Shown here in pieces: positions 7,582 through 18,053 of a DNA stretch of 64,000 nucleotides. A program made the translations under genes and the position numbers. This stretch comes from an uncultured bacterium. Lineage in GTDB: Bacteria > Cyanobacteriota > Vampirovibrionia > Gastranaerophilales > Gastranaerophilaceae. Position 1 is the first letter of the stretch, and the number at the start of each line of letters is the position of its first letter. Where the stretch lies: assembly GCA_902783835.1 (NCBI GenBank), contig CACZSN010000014.1:84040-148039 (forward strand), given 5' to 3'. The notes beneath the pieces were generated by a model that worked only from the letters and a program-made list of their open reading frames with translations, had not been told where the DNA came from and searched no databases.

Positions 7582-10080
7582 TTATACCGACATTTTACTA
7601 ACTGCTTTAATAATAGTATTTTTATAGAAGTCAGTATCGATATTCAATTTATCACCAAGTTGTAAAATTCTGAGCATTTTATGTTGATTAGATTTTATAT
7701 CTCGAGAGGACAAAATTACGCGGGACATAAGTTGAGTAAATTTTGAATATATTTCCGAAAAATAGATAGTTTGAGCTACAGAAATATCCGGAGAAAGTTC
7801 AAAGGTATTAATATAGTCAAACACTTCAAGAGCTTTATCCAATTTTTCAGTATCCAAAGTTGAAACAAACTCATTGACCCGAGTTGTAATTATTTCCGAA
7901 AACAGCTTATTTGTTTCTTCTTTATGTAATTTCACGTCAAGTTCTTCAGCATCTTTGATGATATCTGAAGCTGATTGAATGAGTGATTCATCATCAAAAC
8001 AATTTTCATTTTGGAAAATAGAATTAAATTGGTGAGAAAGCGTATATTTTGCAGCAAGTTTAAACTCTATGGGAACATCGAGACCGAGGTTTTTGAGGTG
8101 CAAAACAGAGCCCTTACCTTCTTCATAAACATCTTTGTATATAGCCTGAAATTTAGACGTTTCACTTTTCAACAAGGCTTTGAGAATTTCTCTTCGTTCC
8201 TCAATGAATGTATCTTTAAGAGTAAAGTATTTTTTACCAAAGAATGAATCGAGGAGTCGGATTGTTTCAGTCGGCGGATAAAGTTGATAAGCATGAATAA
8301 GGTTTTTAACGATATTCATATAATTTTCTTCACCGTCGTATTTTTTCACGGCACAATGGAAATCACCGCCTGAATACTGCAAAAGAGCAAACATCACATT
8401 AACTTTTTCCAAAGTAATGTTTGATTTAATCTCGATATGTCCGGTAACCAAGTTTGTATAGCCTTTTGATATTTTTTTATAATGATGTTTTTTTATTTTA
8501 AAGCAATACAAATCAGTTTTTTTAGAATAATCGCGATAGAGAGAAGTAATTGCCCAAACGCTTGCGATTTGTCTAAAATCAATCACCGAAGGTTTAACAT
8601 AATTATTCCAAATATCCTTACCGTTGCCGTAACCGGGGATATTACTTTTTGCATCTTTAAGAATTTCGACAAATTGAGATTCCAAATCCTCATCGGAAAA
8701 ATCCTTAGCAAGCTGCATAGCTCTTGCCGCATATTTCATAATTTGAACAGTTTCAATTCCTGAAATTTCGTTGAAGAACCAACCGCAACTTGTGTACATC
8801 AACATAGCCTGACGTTGAATTTCCATAAGTTTAAGAGCTTTAATATTTTCTTTTTCGGAAAGTTCATTCAAGCTATTTTCTTTTAAAAATTTTTCAATAT
8901 TATTTCTGTCAAGCACGACATCGATGTAGTTATTTCTTGCCGCCCAAACATCTTTGAAATATTTTTTACCCTCAAATTCTGTTATGGCAATAAGTTTATC
9001 CCGAAGCACATCAAGGGCATTACGTAAAGGTTTACGCCATTTTTGGTTCCAACCTTGCATTCCGCCTGTCGAGCAACCGCAATCTTCTTTCCAGCGACCG
9101 ACTCCATGGCAGCAACTCCAAGACGAAACGGGTTTTATAACCACTTCATCAACGGGAGGATGTTTTTCCAAATATTCGCCGTAATTTGTAACGGTAAAGC
9201 CTTCATCGCCCGCTTTAATCCGCAAAACGTATGCAAGAGCCATATCTCCAAATTTCGTATGGTGACCGTAACTTTCACCATCTGTTGCAATATTTGTCAA
9301 TCTCGAAAAATCTTGAGCAGGCGAAATTCCTGTTTTTAATTTTTCAACAAATCTGCCGCCATCTTTCAAAAGTTCTTCAAAAGCAACAGCTTGCGATATT
9401 TGAGCATTATAGAAGAATAAATCTATCGATTTACCTTCACGACATTTTATGTTATATCGATAAGCCTTGGTTGTGTCGATTTCGCCGTGAGAAACATCAG
9501 TAAATTCTTCATCACTAAAGGCTTTAACTTTTTCTGCCTGATAAGGAGACAAAACAGTAAATTTTATACCGCAATCGGCAAGAACTCCCAAAGTCTCGTC
9601 ATCGCAGGCAGTTTCTGCGAGCCATATACCTTCAGGCATACGACCGTAACGTTTTTGAAAATCTTTAATACCCCAAATCGTTTGGGTATACTTATCTTTT
9701 TCGTTTGCAAGCGGCATTATCATGTGGTTATATACCTGTGCCAATGCATTTCCATGCCCGCTAAACTCGCCTATACTGTCGATATCCGCTTGAATTACTC
9801 GTTCATAAGTATATTTATCATGGGTTTCAAGCCAACTCAATAAAGTCGGTCCCATATTAAAACTCATATGGGCATAATTATTCACGATATCCAAAACTTT
9901 ATTTCCGCCGCCGACAATTTTTGAAATTGAATTCGGAGCATAACATTCCGCGGAAACTCTTGCGTTCCAATCGTGAAAAGGAGCAGCACTTTCTTGCAAT
10001 TCAACTTGTTCAAGCCAAGGATTTTCTCTCGGCGGTTGATAAAAGTGTCCATGAACCGTAAGATATTTTTTCAAAGCCAT
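7582..10080 (-). CDS. GH57 family glycosidase with DUF3536 domain
   Basis: An 832-aa protein whose first half has glycoside hydrolase family 57 features: HGHFYQPPRENPW at residues 10-22, NSISKIVGG, and GIWLAETA with the candidate nucleophile Glu near residue 174. The segment TDGESYGHHTKFGD near residue 270 is typical of the DUF3536 branch. The C-terminal half is DUF3536-like and helical. GH57 enzymes act on alpha-glucans (amylase, branching or 4-alpha-glucanotransferase types), but this branch has no firmly known substrate. No signal peptide is seen, so it is probably cytosolic. It is the last gene of a leftward group with an exported protein, ldpA and an SDR. Confidence 0.87.
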   Translation of the reverse strand: MALKKYLTVHGHFYQPPRENPWLEQVELQESAAPFHDWNARVSAECYAPNSISKIVGGGNKVLDIVNNYAHMSFNMGPTLLSWLETHDKYTYERVIQADIDSIGEFSGHGNALAQVYNHMIMPLANEKDKYTQTIWGIKDFQKRYGRMPEGIWLAETACDDETLGVLADCGIKFTVLSPYQAEKVKAFSDEEFTDVSHGEIDTTKAYRYNIKCREGKSIDLFFYNAQISQAVAFEELLKDGGRFVEKLKTGISPAQDFSRLTNIATDGESYGHHTKFGDMALAYVLRIKAGDEGFTVTNYGEYLEKHPPVDEVVIKPVSSWSCCHGVGRWKEDCGCSTGGMQGWNQKWRKPLRNALDVLRDKLIAITEFEGKKYFKDVWAARNNYIDVVLDRNNIEKFLKENSLNELSEKENIKALKLMEIQRQAMLMYTSCGWFFNEISGIETVQIMKYAARAMQLAKDFSDEDLESQFVEILKDAKSNIPGYGNGKDIWNNYVKPSVIDFRQIASVWAITSLYRDYSKKTDLYCFKIKKHHYKKISKGYTNLVTGHIEIKSNITLEKVNVMFALLQYSGGDFHCAVKKYDGEENYMNIVKNLIHAYQLYPPTETIRLLDSFFGKKYFTLKDTFIEERREILKALLKSETSKFQAIYKDVYEEGKGSVLHLKNLGLDVPIEFKLAAKYTLSHQFNSIFQNENCFDDESLIQSASDIIKDAEELDVKLHKEETNKLFSEIITTRVNEFVSTLDTEKLDKALEVFDYINTFELSPDISVAQTIYFSEIYSKFTQLMSRVILSSRDIKSNQHKMLRILQLGDKLNIDTDFYKNTIIKAVSKMSV

Positions 10081-10104
10081 ATTCTGTTTTTTACCTTATG
10101 ATAA

Positions 10105-10608
10105 TTATTTCGTTTTTCCGTTTGTTTTCGGCAAAACTTTTAACTCAATTATATCAAGCCAAGGATCGCCAAGAGCTGTAGAGAAAACCTTTCCCTTAAT
10201 AAAAATTCTGTCTCGGGCATTCAAATCGGTAAATTTTTCAGCATAAGAACGTTTCATAAAAATTTTCATTTCAGAAAGCGGAATTACAACCGAAGGATCA
10301 GCCACATCATCACGTTCGATAAGCATTCCTATATAAACCTGAGATTCTCTCATAGCCGGTTTATAATCAAGTCCTAACGTAGAAAATTTATTAAATTTTG
10401 CAGGAAATTGAACATATTTATTCATATAATTATACGGATTAAGAACAATTGCCGTCGGTGTTTGCAAGGTTATATATTCAACCTTTTCATTAAGAACAAT
10501 AACCGGTGATTTCGGCTTATATTGATGCTGCGGAGCCGCTGCATAAGAAGCTGTTCCCATCGTAAATAATAATGTCAAAGCAATAAATGTATTTAAAAAT
10601 TTTTTCAT
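10105..10608 (-). CDS. Exported protein of unknown function
   Basis: A 167-aa protein with a signal peptide (MKKFLNTFIALTLLF..., cleavage near ASYA). The mature part is beta-rich and ends DRIFIKGKVFSTALGDPWLDIIEL, which reads like an OB-fold or SH3-type strand pattern. The start is the ATG at 10608 with GAGGAAATT; an in-frame upstream start at 10638 lacks support. It sits 24 nt before the GH57 gene and 87 nt after ldpA, on the same strand. No family is recognised with confidence. Confidence 0.75.
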   Translation of the reverse strand: MKKFLNTFIALTLLFTMGTASYAAAPQHQYKPKSPVIVLNEKVEYITLQTPTAIVLNPYNYMNKYVQFPAKFNKFSTLGLDYKPAMRESQVYIGMLIERDDVADPSVVIPLSEMKIFMKRSYAEKFTDLNARDRIFIKGKVFSTALGDPWLDIIELKVLPKTNGKTK

Positions 10609-10695
10609 AATTTCCTCTTTTATTTTATTTAATGACATTTTAGCACAATTTTTTCAAATATAAACTACTCTGTTTTTGATAACTGTGGCAATTTT

Positions 10696-11640
10696 TTACT
10701 CATATATTTCGGAAATGAATTTTTTCGCAACACAAACGGCTTTGTCAAAAACCTCTTGATTATCCCAAAAATCTTCCCTCTCAATATATTCTGCCACAAT
10801 TTTTCTTGCATAAGAACCGACAGAAACACCGTTTATATCAACGAAACATATTTTTGCCAATTTTGCCGTTTTTGAATTAGTACCGCCGGAAAGCAACAAA
10901 TATTGTTGAAAACCCGCTTTTTGAACAAGATTTCCCGCAGAAACCGCCTGCAAAGTACTTTCATAGTCATCAACCCCGCCTGACATCGGAGAACCGTCAG
11001 CCTGAATTATCGTTGAATAAGGTTTTCTGTCCCTCAAAAGTTTTTCAAGAATATTAATAAATTTTTCATCGCTGAATTTTTTTCGTCCGATACAAATGCT
11101 TAACATGCCCGAAAAACATCTTCGTAACAAATCCCACATTTCGTAACAATCTTTTTCGTCACCCACGTGCAATTCAATACAATCGACATCCGAAAGATTT
11201 AATTCATAAAATAACTGTTTCAAACTTTTTTTCTTTTCTTCGAAAAATATACAGCTTGAAGGACAGGAAAGTTCGCATCTGCCACAACCGATACATTTTT
11301 CTTCACAGACGTCAAGGCTTGTGTTAATTGCTTTTTGCGGACAACTTGAAACACATTTAAAACAATTTAAACACTTTGTTTTATCAATTTTAGCCTTTTG
11401 AAAATGTGCATCATTTTTTGTTCCGACACTTATGCAGAGATAAACTTTATCGTTGGCATTACCCCGTTCAAGTCCCCTCTTTGCGGCATTAATGACATCA
11501 TTATCGGCACTCAAATCGAAAAAAGCACAACCCGATTTAGCGTAAACGGCAACCAATTTTTCAACGGAAGAAACATCCTGATTACCCGCTCCGCATATGA
11601 GTTTAAAACATTTTTTTTGTTGCAAAAGTTCTTCAAGCAT
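10696..11640 (-). CDS. ldpA: LdpA-like iron-sulfur protein
   Basis: A 314-aa protein with two [4Fe-4S] ferredoxin motifs: C90-x2-C93-x2-C96-x3-C100-P and C116-x2-C119-x2-C122-x3-C126-P. The C-terminal half carries IQADGSPMSGGVDDYESTLQ, LLSGGTNSKTAKLA and GVSVGSYARKIV. I recognise this as the LdpA C-terminal domain known from cyanobacteria. In Synechococcus, LdpA affects circadian period by sensing cellular redox state. No kai genes are visible in the window. The start ATG overlaps the upstream SDR stop as TAATG, implying translational coupling. The role outside photosynthesis is unknown. Confidence 0.8.
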   Translation of the reverse strand: MLEELLQQKKCFKLICGAGNQDVSSVEKLVAVYAKSGCAFFDLSADNDVINAAKRGLERGNANDKVYLCISVGTKNDAHFQKAKIDKTKCLNCFKCVSSCPQKAINTSLDVCEEKCIGCGRCELSCPSSCIFFEEKKKSLKQLFYELNLSDVDCIELHVGDEKDCYEMWDLLRRCFSGMLSICIGRKKFSDEKFINILEKLLRDRKPYSTIIQADGSPMSGGVDDYESTLQAVSAGNLVQKAGFQQYLLLSGGTNSKTAKLAKICFVDINGVSVGSYARKIVAEYIEREDFWDNQEVFDKAVCVAKKFISEIYE

Positions 11641-12707
11641 TACATATTGGCTTCATTATATTTGCAAAGACGTTCAAACTCAGCAATTTGTGCCATTGTA
11701 ACATCAAACATGTCATCTTTGTCAGCATAGAATTTTTTATACCATTCTACCGTAAAATCGATAGCCTTATCTATACTGAGAGTAGGTGTCCACCCCAAAA
11801 TGTTTTTAGCTTTGTCGTTATTCAAAACAAGTCGGTCATATTCAAAGAATTTTTTGTCACTGTCTTCAACGATAACACCTTTTCCGTAAACGTCGATAAA
11901 TTTTTGTAAAAATTCTTTTACCGACAAATTGCCATCGCTGTTAGCACCGAAGTTAAAAGCTTCCGCACATTTATCACCGTTTTCATATAAATTTTTTGCT
12001 AACATTAAATATCCAGAAAGCAAATCCAAAATATGTTGAAAAGGTCTTACGGAATTAGCATCACGCAATTTAATTCTGCTTCCGACAGAAACTTCTTTAA
12101 TAAATTCAGGAATCAATCTGTCTTTAATCCAATCACCACCACCGATGGCATTTCCGCCTCTTGCCGTTGCAATCGGAAACTTTCCTGCGGCTTCTGATTT
12201 TCTGTAAGTGTCGACCATCATTTCTTTGCAAGCCATTGAGGCAGAATAAATATTTGCACCGCCGATTGTGTCGGTTTCATAATTTTCGTTAGTTCTGTCC
12301 GCATAACAAGCACCGCTTGATATTTCAACGTAGGCTTTTACGCAATCGTATTTTTTTGCAGATTCCAAAACGTTCATAGCCCCCAAAACATTTGTTTGGA
12401 AAGTCACGGCGGGAGCTTTTTCGGCAATACTTACAACCGGTTGAGAAGCAAGATTGATGATAATTTCCGGACGAAATTTTTTCATAACATCATCCAATTT
12501 CTTCACATCCATAATATTGCCAAATTCATTTTTACAATGGCTGTAAAGACGGACTTCTTCATACATCGAAGGATCGGTATCCGGTTCAAGAGCGTAACCC
12601 AAAACATTTGCCCCGAGAGACTTTAGCCAAAGAGTAAGCCAACAACCTTCAAACCCTGTATGTCCGGTTAAAAAAATCTTTTTTCCTCTGTAAAAATCGT
12701 TAAACAT
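11640..12707 (-). CDS. CDP-glucose 4,6-dehydratase-like SDR, catalytic residues missing
   Basis: A 355-aa extended SDR closest in pattern to CDP-glucose 4,6-dehydratase (RfbG). It has NAD-binding GHTGFEG at residues 15-21, GYALEPDTDPSMYE, then ARGGNAIGGGDWIKDRLIPE and RPFQHILDLLSGYLMLA. However, the family's catalytic SDK is SGA here (131-133), and the YxxxK lysine is Met158 (YSASM). Two independent active-site positions are therefore changed, and the overall fold signals are intact. It is probably not a functional dehydratase; it may bind a nucleotide-sugar or catalyse something else. It is coupled to ldpA by a TAATG overlap. Confidence 0.75.
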   Translation of the reverse strand: MFNDFYRGKKIFLTGHTGFEGCWLTLWLKSLGANVLGYALEPDTDPSMYEEVRLYSHCKNEFGNIMDVKKLDDVMKKFRPEIIINLASQPVVSIAEKAPAVTFQTNVLGAMNVLESAKKYDCVKAYVEISSGACYADRTNENYETDTIGGANIYSASMACKEMMVDTYRKSEAAGKFPIATARGGNAIGGGDWIKDRLIPEFIKEVSVGSRIKLRDANSVRPFQHILDLLSGYLMLAKNLYENGDKCAEAFNFGANSDGNLSVKEFLQKFIDVYGKGVIVEDSDKKFFEYDRLVLNNDKAKNILGWTPTLSIDKAIDFTVEWYKKFYADKDDMFDVTMAQIAEFERLCKYNEANM

Positions 12708-12778
12708 CTGAATTCCTTTTTATTTTGCCGACATATTCAATTATCCGAGCAAAAGATAATAATGTCAACCTTTTTGGA

Positions 12779-13183
12779 TTACAAACGTTTATCGGGATTA
12801 AGAACCACAATTTTCCAATTTAAAAAGCACACAAAACAAACCCAAAACCAATACGGAAGTAATAAAAGAAATGCAATTAAAGAGACTTGTGCAAAATAAT
12901 ATACGGTAACTCCAACAGTAATAACGAGCATTATAGTCAATAACAGAGCGGCTTTTGGCATTTCAAAAACGAAAAATATCGGAGACCATAACATATTTAG
13001 CAAAAATTGTAAAAGGAAAAAATGCAAAGCCTTTGTCCGAAAAACCCCGCCCGGAGCTTTAAAAACAAACAATAAAGCTAAAAACATTATAAAATAAAGT
13101 AAGCCCCATGCGATTTTGAAAAAAATCGGAGATGGAGTAAATGAAGGTTTTTTCAAACTTTTGTAAAATTTACCGTTGTACAT
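12779..13183 (-). CDS. tspO: TspO/MBR family membrane protein
   Basis: A 134-aa protein with five hydrophobic segments and TspO motifs: KKPSFTPSPIFFKIAWGLLYF at residues 11-31, LNMLWSPIFF at about 62-71, PYWFWVCFVCFLNWKI at about 109-124. TspO proteins bind tetrapyrroles and are often linked to oxygen or stress response. The ATG lacks a clear Shine-Dalgarno. The upstream AATAAT followed by 6 nt would fit a leaderless message, but the -35 is poor. It lies 71 nt upstream of the SDR gene on the same strand. Confidence 0.88.
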   Translation of the reverse strand: MYNGKFYKSLKKPSFTPSPIFFKIAWGLLYFIMFLALLFVFKAPGGVFRTKALHFFLLQFLLNMLWSPIFFVFEMPKAALLLTIMLVITVGVTVYYFAQVSLIAFLLLLPYWFWVCFVCFLNWKIVVLNPDKRL

Positions 13184-13261
13184 AAAAGCATTATTGGGTA
13201 AGGAAAACAGAATTTCATTAGCCGATTCGATGATTTTAAGAAATATTTATTTTGCACCTAA

Positions 13262-14725
<1,464 letters not shown>

Positions 14726-14735
14726 CGGTGTTTAA

Positions 14736-15146
14736 ATGTCAAAAAAAATACATTTCAAACTCATTACCCACGAAAAAATAGTCTTTGAAAATGATGTCGA
14801 TGAGATTTATTGCAAAGGCTTAGAAGGTGATTTCGGCATTTTGCCCGATCATACCCCGTTTATGAGTGCTTTAAAAATCGGAGTTACTAAAGTCGTAACC
14901 GAAGGTAAAGCGGAATATTTTGCCACCGTCGGCGGTGTTTTCCAAGTTTCGGACAACAATGCCGTTCTTCTTACCGAAGAAGCCGAAAACGGTAAAGACA
15001 TTGATTTAACTGTCGCTAAAGCCGAAAAGGAAAAACTTGAAGCAAGAAACGGTAACCCCGATAATCAAAAAGATATAGACAAACAAAATAAAGCTATTGC
15101 TATTGCTTTGGCGAAATTTAAAGCAGCGATGAACGAAACAAATTAG
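14736..15146 (+). CDS. atpC: ATP synthase F1 subunit epsilon
   Basis: A 136-aa subunit of the central stalk. The N-terminal beta-sandwich is clear (FENDVDEIYCKGLEGDFGILPDHTPFMSALKIG at about 17-49). The C-terminal helical hairpin follows (VAKAEKEKLEARN...ALAKFKAAMNE), the part that can act as an inhibitory arm. It is directly downstream of atpD. Confidence 0.95.
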   Translation: MSKKIHFKLITHEKIVFENDVDEIYCKGLEGDFGILPDHTPFMSALKIGVTKVVTEGKAEYFATVGGVFQVSDNNAVLLTEEAENGKDIDLTVAKAEKEKLEARNGNPDNQKDIDKQNKAIAIALAKFKAAMNETN

Positions 15147-15153
15147 GTGGAAA

Positions 15154-15699
15154 ATGCAAAAATTTTGGACAAATATATGGTATGATTTAACCCATATAAC
15201 ATTCAAAGGCAGAGCATCAAAGAAAGAATACCTGTATTGGTTTTTATTTCATATATTGTTTTCATTAGTTTTTTTCCTTTTTGTTTCATTACCCGCAAAT
15301 ATTTTGAAACCGCAAATTCAAAACCTCTCAACAACCGCTCAATTGATGTTAATTATTTACTTTTTTGCATCAATAATAATTGCATTCGTATTGGGAATAT
15401 GGAAGTTTTTGGCTGATATAACAATTTCTGTCAGAAGGTTTCACGATTTCGGTAAAAGTGCCTGGGTTCCGTTGTTTTGGTTTTGGGTAATTGCGATTGC
15501 TGTTGTAGCGATTGTTTCTGTTGCCGTAACAATTATTAGTGCCGGTATTGGACTTGATAAAGCATCCGTAATTAAGATGTCAGCAATTTCAGGTCAAGTC
15601 ACTACTTTAATTTTCAGTTTGTGCTATTTGTATCTTTGCATCTTTAAAAAAGGTGACGATGGCGAAAATAAATACGGCTTACCGTCAGAACGACAATAA
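15154..15699 (+). CDS. DUF805 membrane protein A
   Basis: A 181-aa inner-membrane protein with DUF805 features: F(K)GRASKKEYLYWFLFH at about 18-32, VRRFHDFGKSAW at about 94-105, and a C-terminal KKGDDGENKYGLP. Four hydrophobic segments are seen. It begins 7 nt after atpC with SD TAGGTGG, so it appears to be the third gene of the atpD-atpC operon. DUF805 function is unknown. A paralogue lies 225 nt downstream. Confidence 0.85.
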   Translation: MQKFWTNIWYDLTHITFKGRASKKEYLYWFLFHILFSLVFFLFVSLPANILKPQIQNLSTTAQLMLIIYFFASIIIAFVLGIWKFLADITISVRRFHDFGKSAWVPLFWFWVIAIAVVAIVSVAVTIISAGIGLDKASVIKMSAISGQVTTLIFSLCYLYLCIFKKGDDGENKYGLPSERQ

Positions 15700-15729
15700 A
15701 AAAAACTAACAAAATAAATTAAATTTCAA

Positions 15730-15789
15730 AAAACACTATTTGTTGTATTAAAAAAATCAAGCTAAAACACCAATAGTGTTTTTAATTGC
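15730..15789. repeat. 60-bp inverted-repeat element, copy 2
   Basis: Same length and same ends as the element at 7511-7570: it starts AAAACACTATT and ends AATAGTGTTTTTAATTGC. The complementary arms here are 12 nt (15729-15740 with 15772-15783). The interior differs from copy 1. It lies directly after the atpD-atpC-DUF805 operon, where it could serve as an AT-rich terminator. Confidence 0.55.
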
Positions 15790-15811
15790 GTGACAAGGAA
15801 CAAGCGTATCT

Positions 15812-15838
15812 TTGACACTATTTGTGTTATTTTAATAT
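15812..15838 (+). promoter_or_regulatory. Putative promoter with CACTA-type operator, DUF805 protein B
   Basis: A perfect -35 (TTGACA, 15812-15817) overlaps the motif ACACTATTTGTGT (15815-15827), and a TAATAT lies 15 nt further on. The -35/motif overlap is the same as that at the XRE gene, suggesting repression by that regulator. The 15-nt spacer is short, and the gene starts about 85 nt downstream. Confidence 0.35.
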
Positions 15839-15923
15839 CAATTATGATTAAAAAAAATATAAGTGGGTAATATAAAAGTAGCAGACCTTTTCCATACGAT
15901 AATATTCAATATAGGAGATATAT

Positions 15924-16451
15924 ATGATTACATCGTTCGGCAAAACAATGTGTAACTTTTCTTTCAGAACGCGGGCAACGAGGAAGGAATTTTTGTATTT
16001 TATTGTAATGTGTCTGCTGTTAAGCTCAATATTTTTCTGCATTATAGCGACATTTGCCGTGGTAATCTTAGGATTAAGAATAGATATGACAACCGGAATG
16101 ATGACGATTCCGTATAAGATGAAATCGCTCGGAATTCTTCCGTTTGTTTTGATGAATTTAACAATAGGTGCATATATAATATTTGCAATTTGGAGTTTTG
16201 TGGCAGGTTCATTACTTGCAATCAGACGTTTACACGATTTAAATTGTTCCGGAATAGGTTATTGGGTTTGGCTTGCATCCGTAGTTTCATTTTTACTTAA
16301 CACATCGGGAATTTTTGCAGGGGTCTTGTTATACTTCATTATCGGTAGCATAATTGCATTATCGATAAGCAGAAGTTTCCAATTTGACAACAAATATGGT
16401 AAAGTTGATTTGGAAGAAATAAGATACATTGTAAAAAATCAACATGGATAA
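15924..16451 (+). CDS. DUF805 membrane protein B
   Basis: A 175-aa inner-membrane protein, a divergent paralogue of the DUF805 protein just upstream. It has FSFRTRATRKEFLYFIV near residue 12, AIRRLHDLNCSGIGYWVWL near residue 90 and a C-terminal FDNKYGKVDLEE. Four hydrophobic segments are present. SD TAGGAGA precedes the ATG. Its last 8 nt overlap the start of a 49-aa ORF, so the two are probably co-translated. Function is unknown. Confidence 0.82.
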   Translation: MITSFGKTMCNFSFRTRATRKEFLYFIVMCLLLSSIFFCIIATFAVVILGLRIDMTTGMMTIPYKMKSLGILPFVLMNLTIGAYIIFAIWSFVAGSLLAIRRLHDLNCSGIGYWVWLASVVSFLLNTSGIFAGVLLYFIIGSIIALSISRSFQFDNKYGKVDLEEIRYIVKNQHG

Positions 16452-16593
16452 AAACGAAAAGAAAAAACCGAAGAAAAAAGTTAATATAAAAAACATGGGT
16501 GTAAATATTGATAAAAACGAATATTACGAAATCGTTTTGTCAAATTCCGCACACCCCGAAGATACATACCGTAACAAATTCAGAGGGTATTAA
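16444..16593 (+). CDS. 49-aa basic protein overlapping a DUF805 gene
   Basis: ATG at 16444 to TAA at 16593 encodes 49 residues: a Lys-rich start (MDKNEKKKPKKKVNIKN) and a more ordinary second half with YYEIVLSNSAHPEDTYRNKF. It overlaps the DUF805 gene by 8 nt (ATGGATAA), an arrangement typical of coupled genes. It also overlaps the convergent antiporter stop by 4 nt. No family is recognised. Confidence 0.55.
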   Translation: MDKNEKKKPKKKVNIKNMGVNIDKNEYYEIVLSNSAHPEDTYRNKFRGY

Positions 16594-17966
16594 AATACAA
16601 TAACCGCAATCAAAGCAAAAATGATAAGCGGAATATTAAAATGCCAAAAAGTCGGTATACATGTATCGTGAATGTGGTTGTGCTGTCCGTCTGCATTCAA
16701 ACCTGCGGTCGGTCCGAGAGTCGTATCGGAAGCAGGAGACCCCGCATCACCGAGAGCGGCTGCTGCTGCCATAACGACAATTGTTGCAGGAACGGAAATA
16801 CCTGCACTTTGACAAATCGGGACGAACAAAACCGCCAAAATCGGGATGGTACCGAAAGAAGTTCCGATGCCCATCGTAACAAACAAGCCGATTAAAAGCA
16901 TAAGCGTTGCTGCAATAAACTTGCTGCCGTGCATAAACGGAGTAATTCCCTGAATTAGAGAATCTATGCTTCCCGTCGATTTCAAGACCATAGCGTATCC
17001 CGCAGCTATAAGCATAACGAAAGCGATATAACCCATTAAACCGACACCTTCATCAATCATTTTATCTGTTTTATCGTGCTTAATAACCCCCGTACCAAAA
17101 ATTATTGTCAATCCGGCAATAGCACCTAACGGCAAGGATTTTGTCGCAAGCTGCGTAACGAAAGTAACAAAGGCTGCAAATAACGTAATCGCATGCTTTT
17201 TGGTAAATGTCGTATCATCGGTATCTTTAATTTCCGTAAGAGGTGTAACCTGATACTCTCTCGGCTTTCTGAACGTGATAAACAAAGCAACGAGCAAGCC
17301 TAAAAACATACCAATACCCAAAATCCATACAGAATTAACAACATCGTTTTTGCCCACATCAAGACCATTTTGAATAAGATTATCTCTGATTAAACTTTGG
17401 AATATAAGTCCAAAACCTGCAGGAACAACAATATAAGGGGTTTCCAAACCAAACGCAAGAGCACATGCTATCGCTCGGCGGTCTATTTTTAACTTATTCA
17501 TTAATCCCAACAACGGAGGAACCAAAATCGGAATAAATGCAATATGAACAGGAATAAGGTTTTGAGAGAAAACTGCCAAAAGCGTCAAAATTCCAATCAA
17601 AACATACTTTCTGTCACAAACAACAGCGGAAATTTTGTTTGCTAAAACTTTCGTCAAACCTGTGTGCATCATAGCAACAGCAAAGGTTCCGAGCAAAATG
17701 TAACTTAACGCTGTTTCGGAATTTCCACCCATCCCGGAAACAAACGTATTCATTATATCCGCATATGGAACATTGAAAAATTGTCGAACTATTTCGGAAA
17801 AAGACCAATGCTCCGTAATTATTTTATCAACAGGAAAATAAGCCAACACCCCCGCTGCAATAGCCGCAATTATCAAAGACAATAAAACATTAACCTTGCG
17901 AACGCATAAAACACAAAGTAAAATGACTGAAACTATTACAGGATTTAATATTAAGCTTATATCCAT
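16590..17966 (-). CDS. Na+/H+ antiporter-type transporter (YuiF-like)
   Basis: A 458-aa inner-membrane protein with 10-12 hydrophobic segments. Signature stretches include SQNLIPVHIAFIPILVPPLLG (about 134-154), GLETPYIVVPAGFG, and GDAGSPASDTTLGPTAGLNADGQ followed by HNHIHDTCIPTFWHFNIPL near the C-terminus. These are typical of the YuiF-type branch of the NhaC/ion-transporter superfamily. Members are annotated as Na+/H+ antiporters, but some may move amino acids. It is monocistronic and convergent with the DUF805/49-aa pair. Confidence 0.85.
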   Translation of the reverse strand: MDISLILNPVIVSVILLCVLCVRKVNVLLSLIIAAIAAGVLAYFPVDKIITEHWSFSEIVRQFFNVPYADIMNTFVSGMGGNSETALSYILLGTFAVAMMHTGLTKVLANKISAVVCDRKYVLIGILTLLAVFSQNLIPVHIAFIPILVPPLLGLMNKLKIDRRAIACALAFGLETPYIVVPAGFGLIFQSLIRDNLIQNGLDVGKNDVVNSVWILGIGMFLGLLVALFITFRKPREYQVTPLTEIKDTDDTTFTKKHAITLFAAFVTFVTQLATKSLPLGAIAGLTIIFGTGVIKHDKTDKMIDEGVGLMGYIAFVMLIAAGYAMVLKSTGSIDSLIQGITPFMHGSKFIAATLMLLIGLFVTMGIGTSFGTIPILAVLFVPICQSAGISVPATIVVMAAAAALGDAGSPASDTTLGPTAGLNADGQHNHIHDTCIPTFWHFNIPLIIFALIAVIVF

Positions 17967-18053
17967 ATTTTAAGTGTACCACGAACAATTTATTTTTTAA
18001 AGATTTTTGAACTTTAAGTTTAAAAAAACACTTGATAATTTTGAAAAAACATG

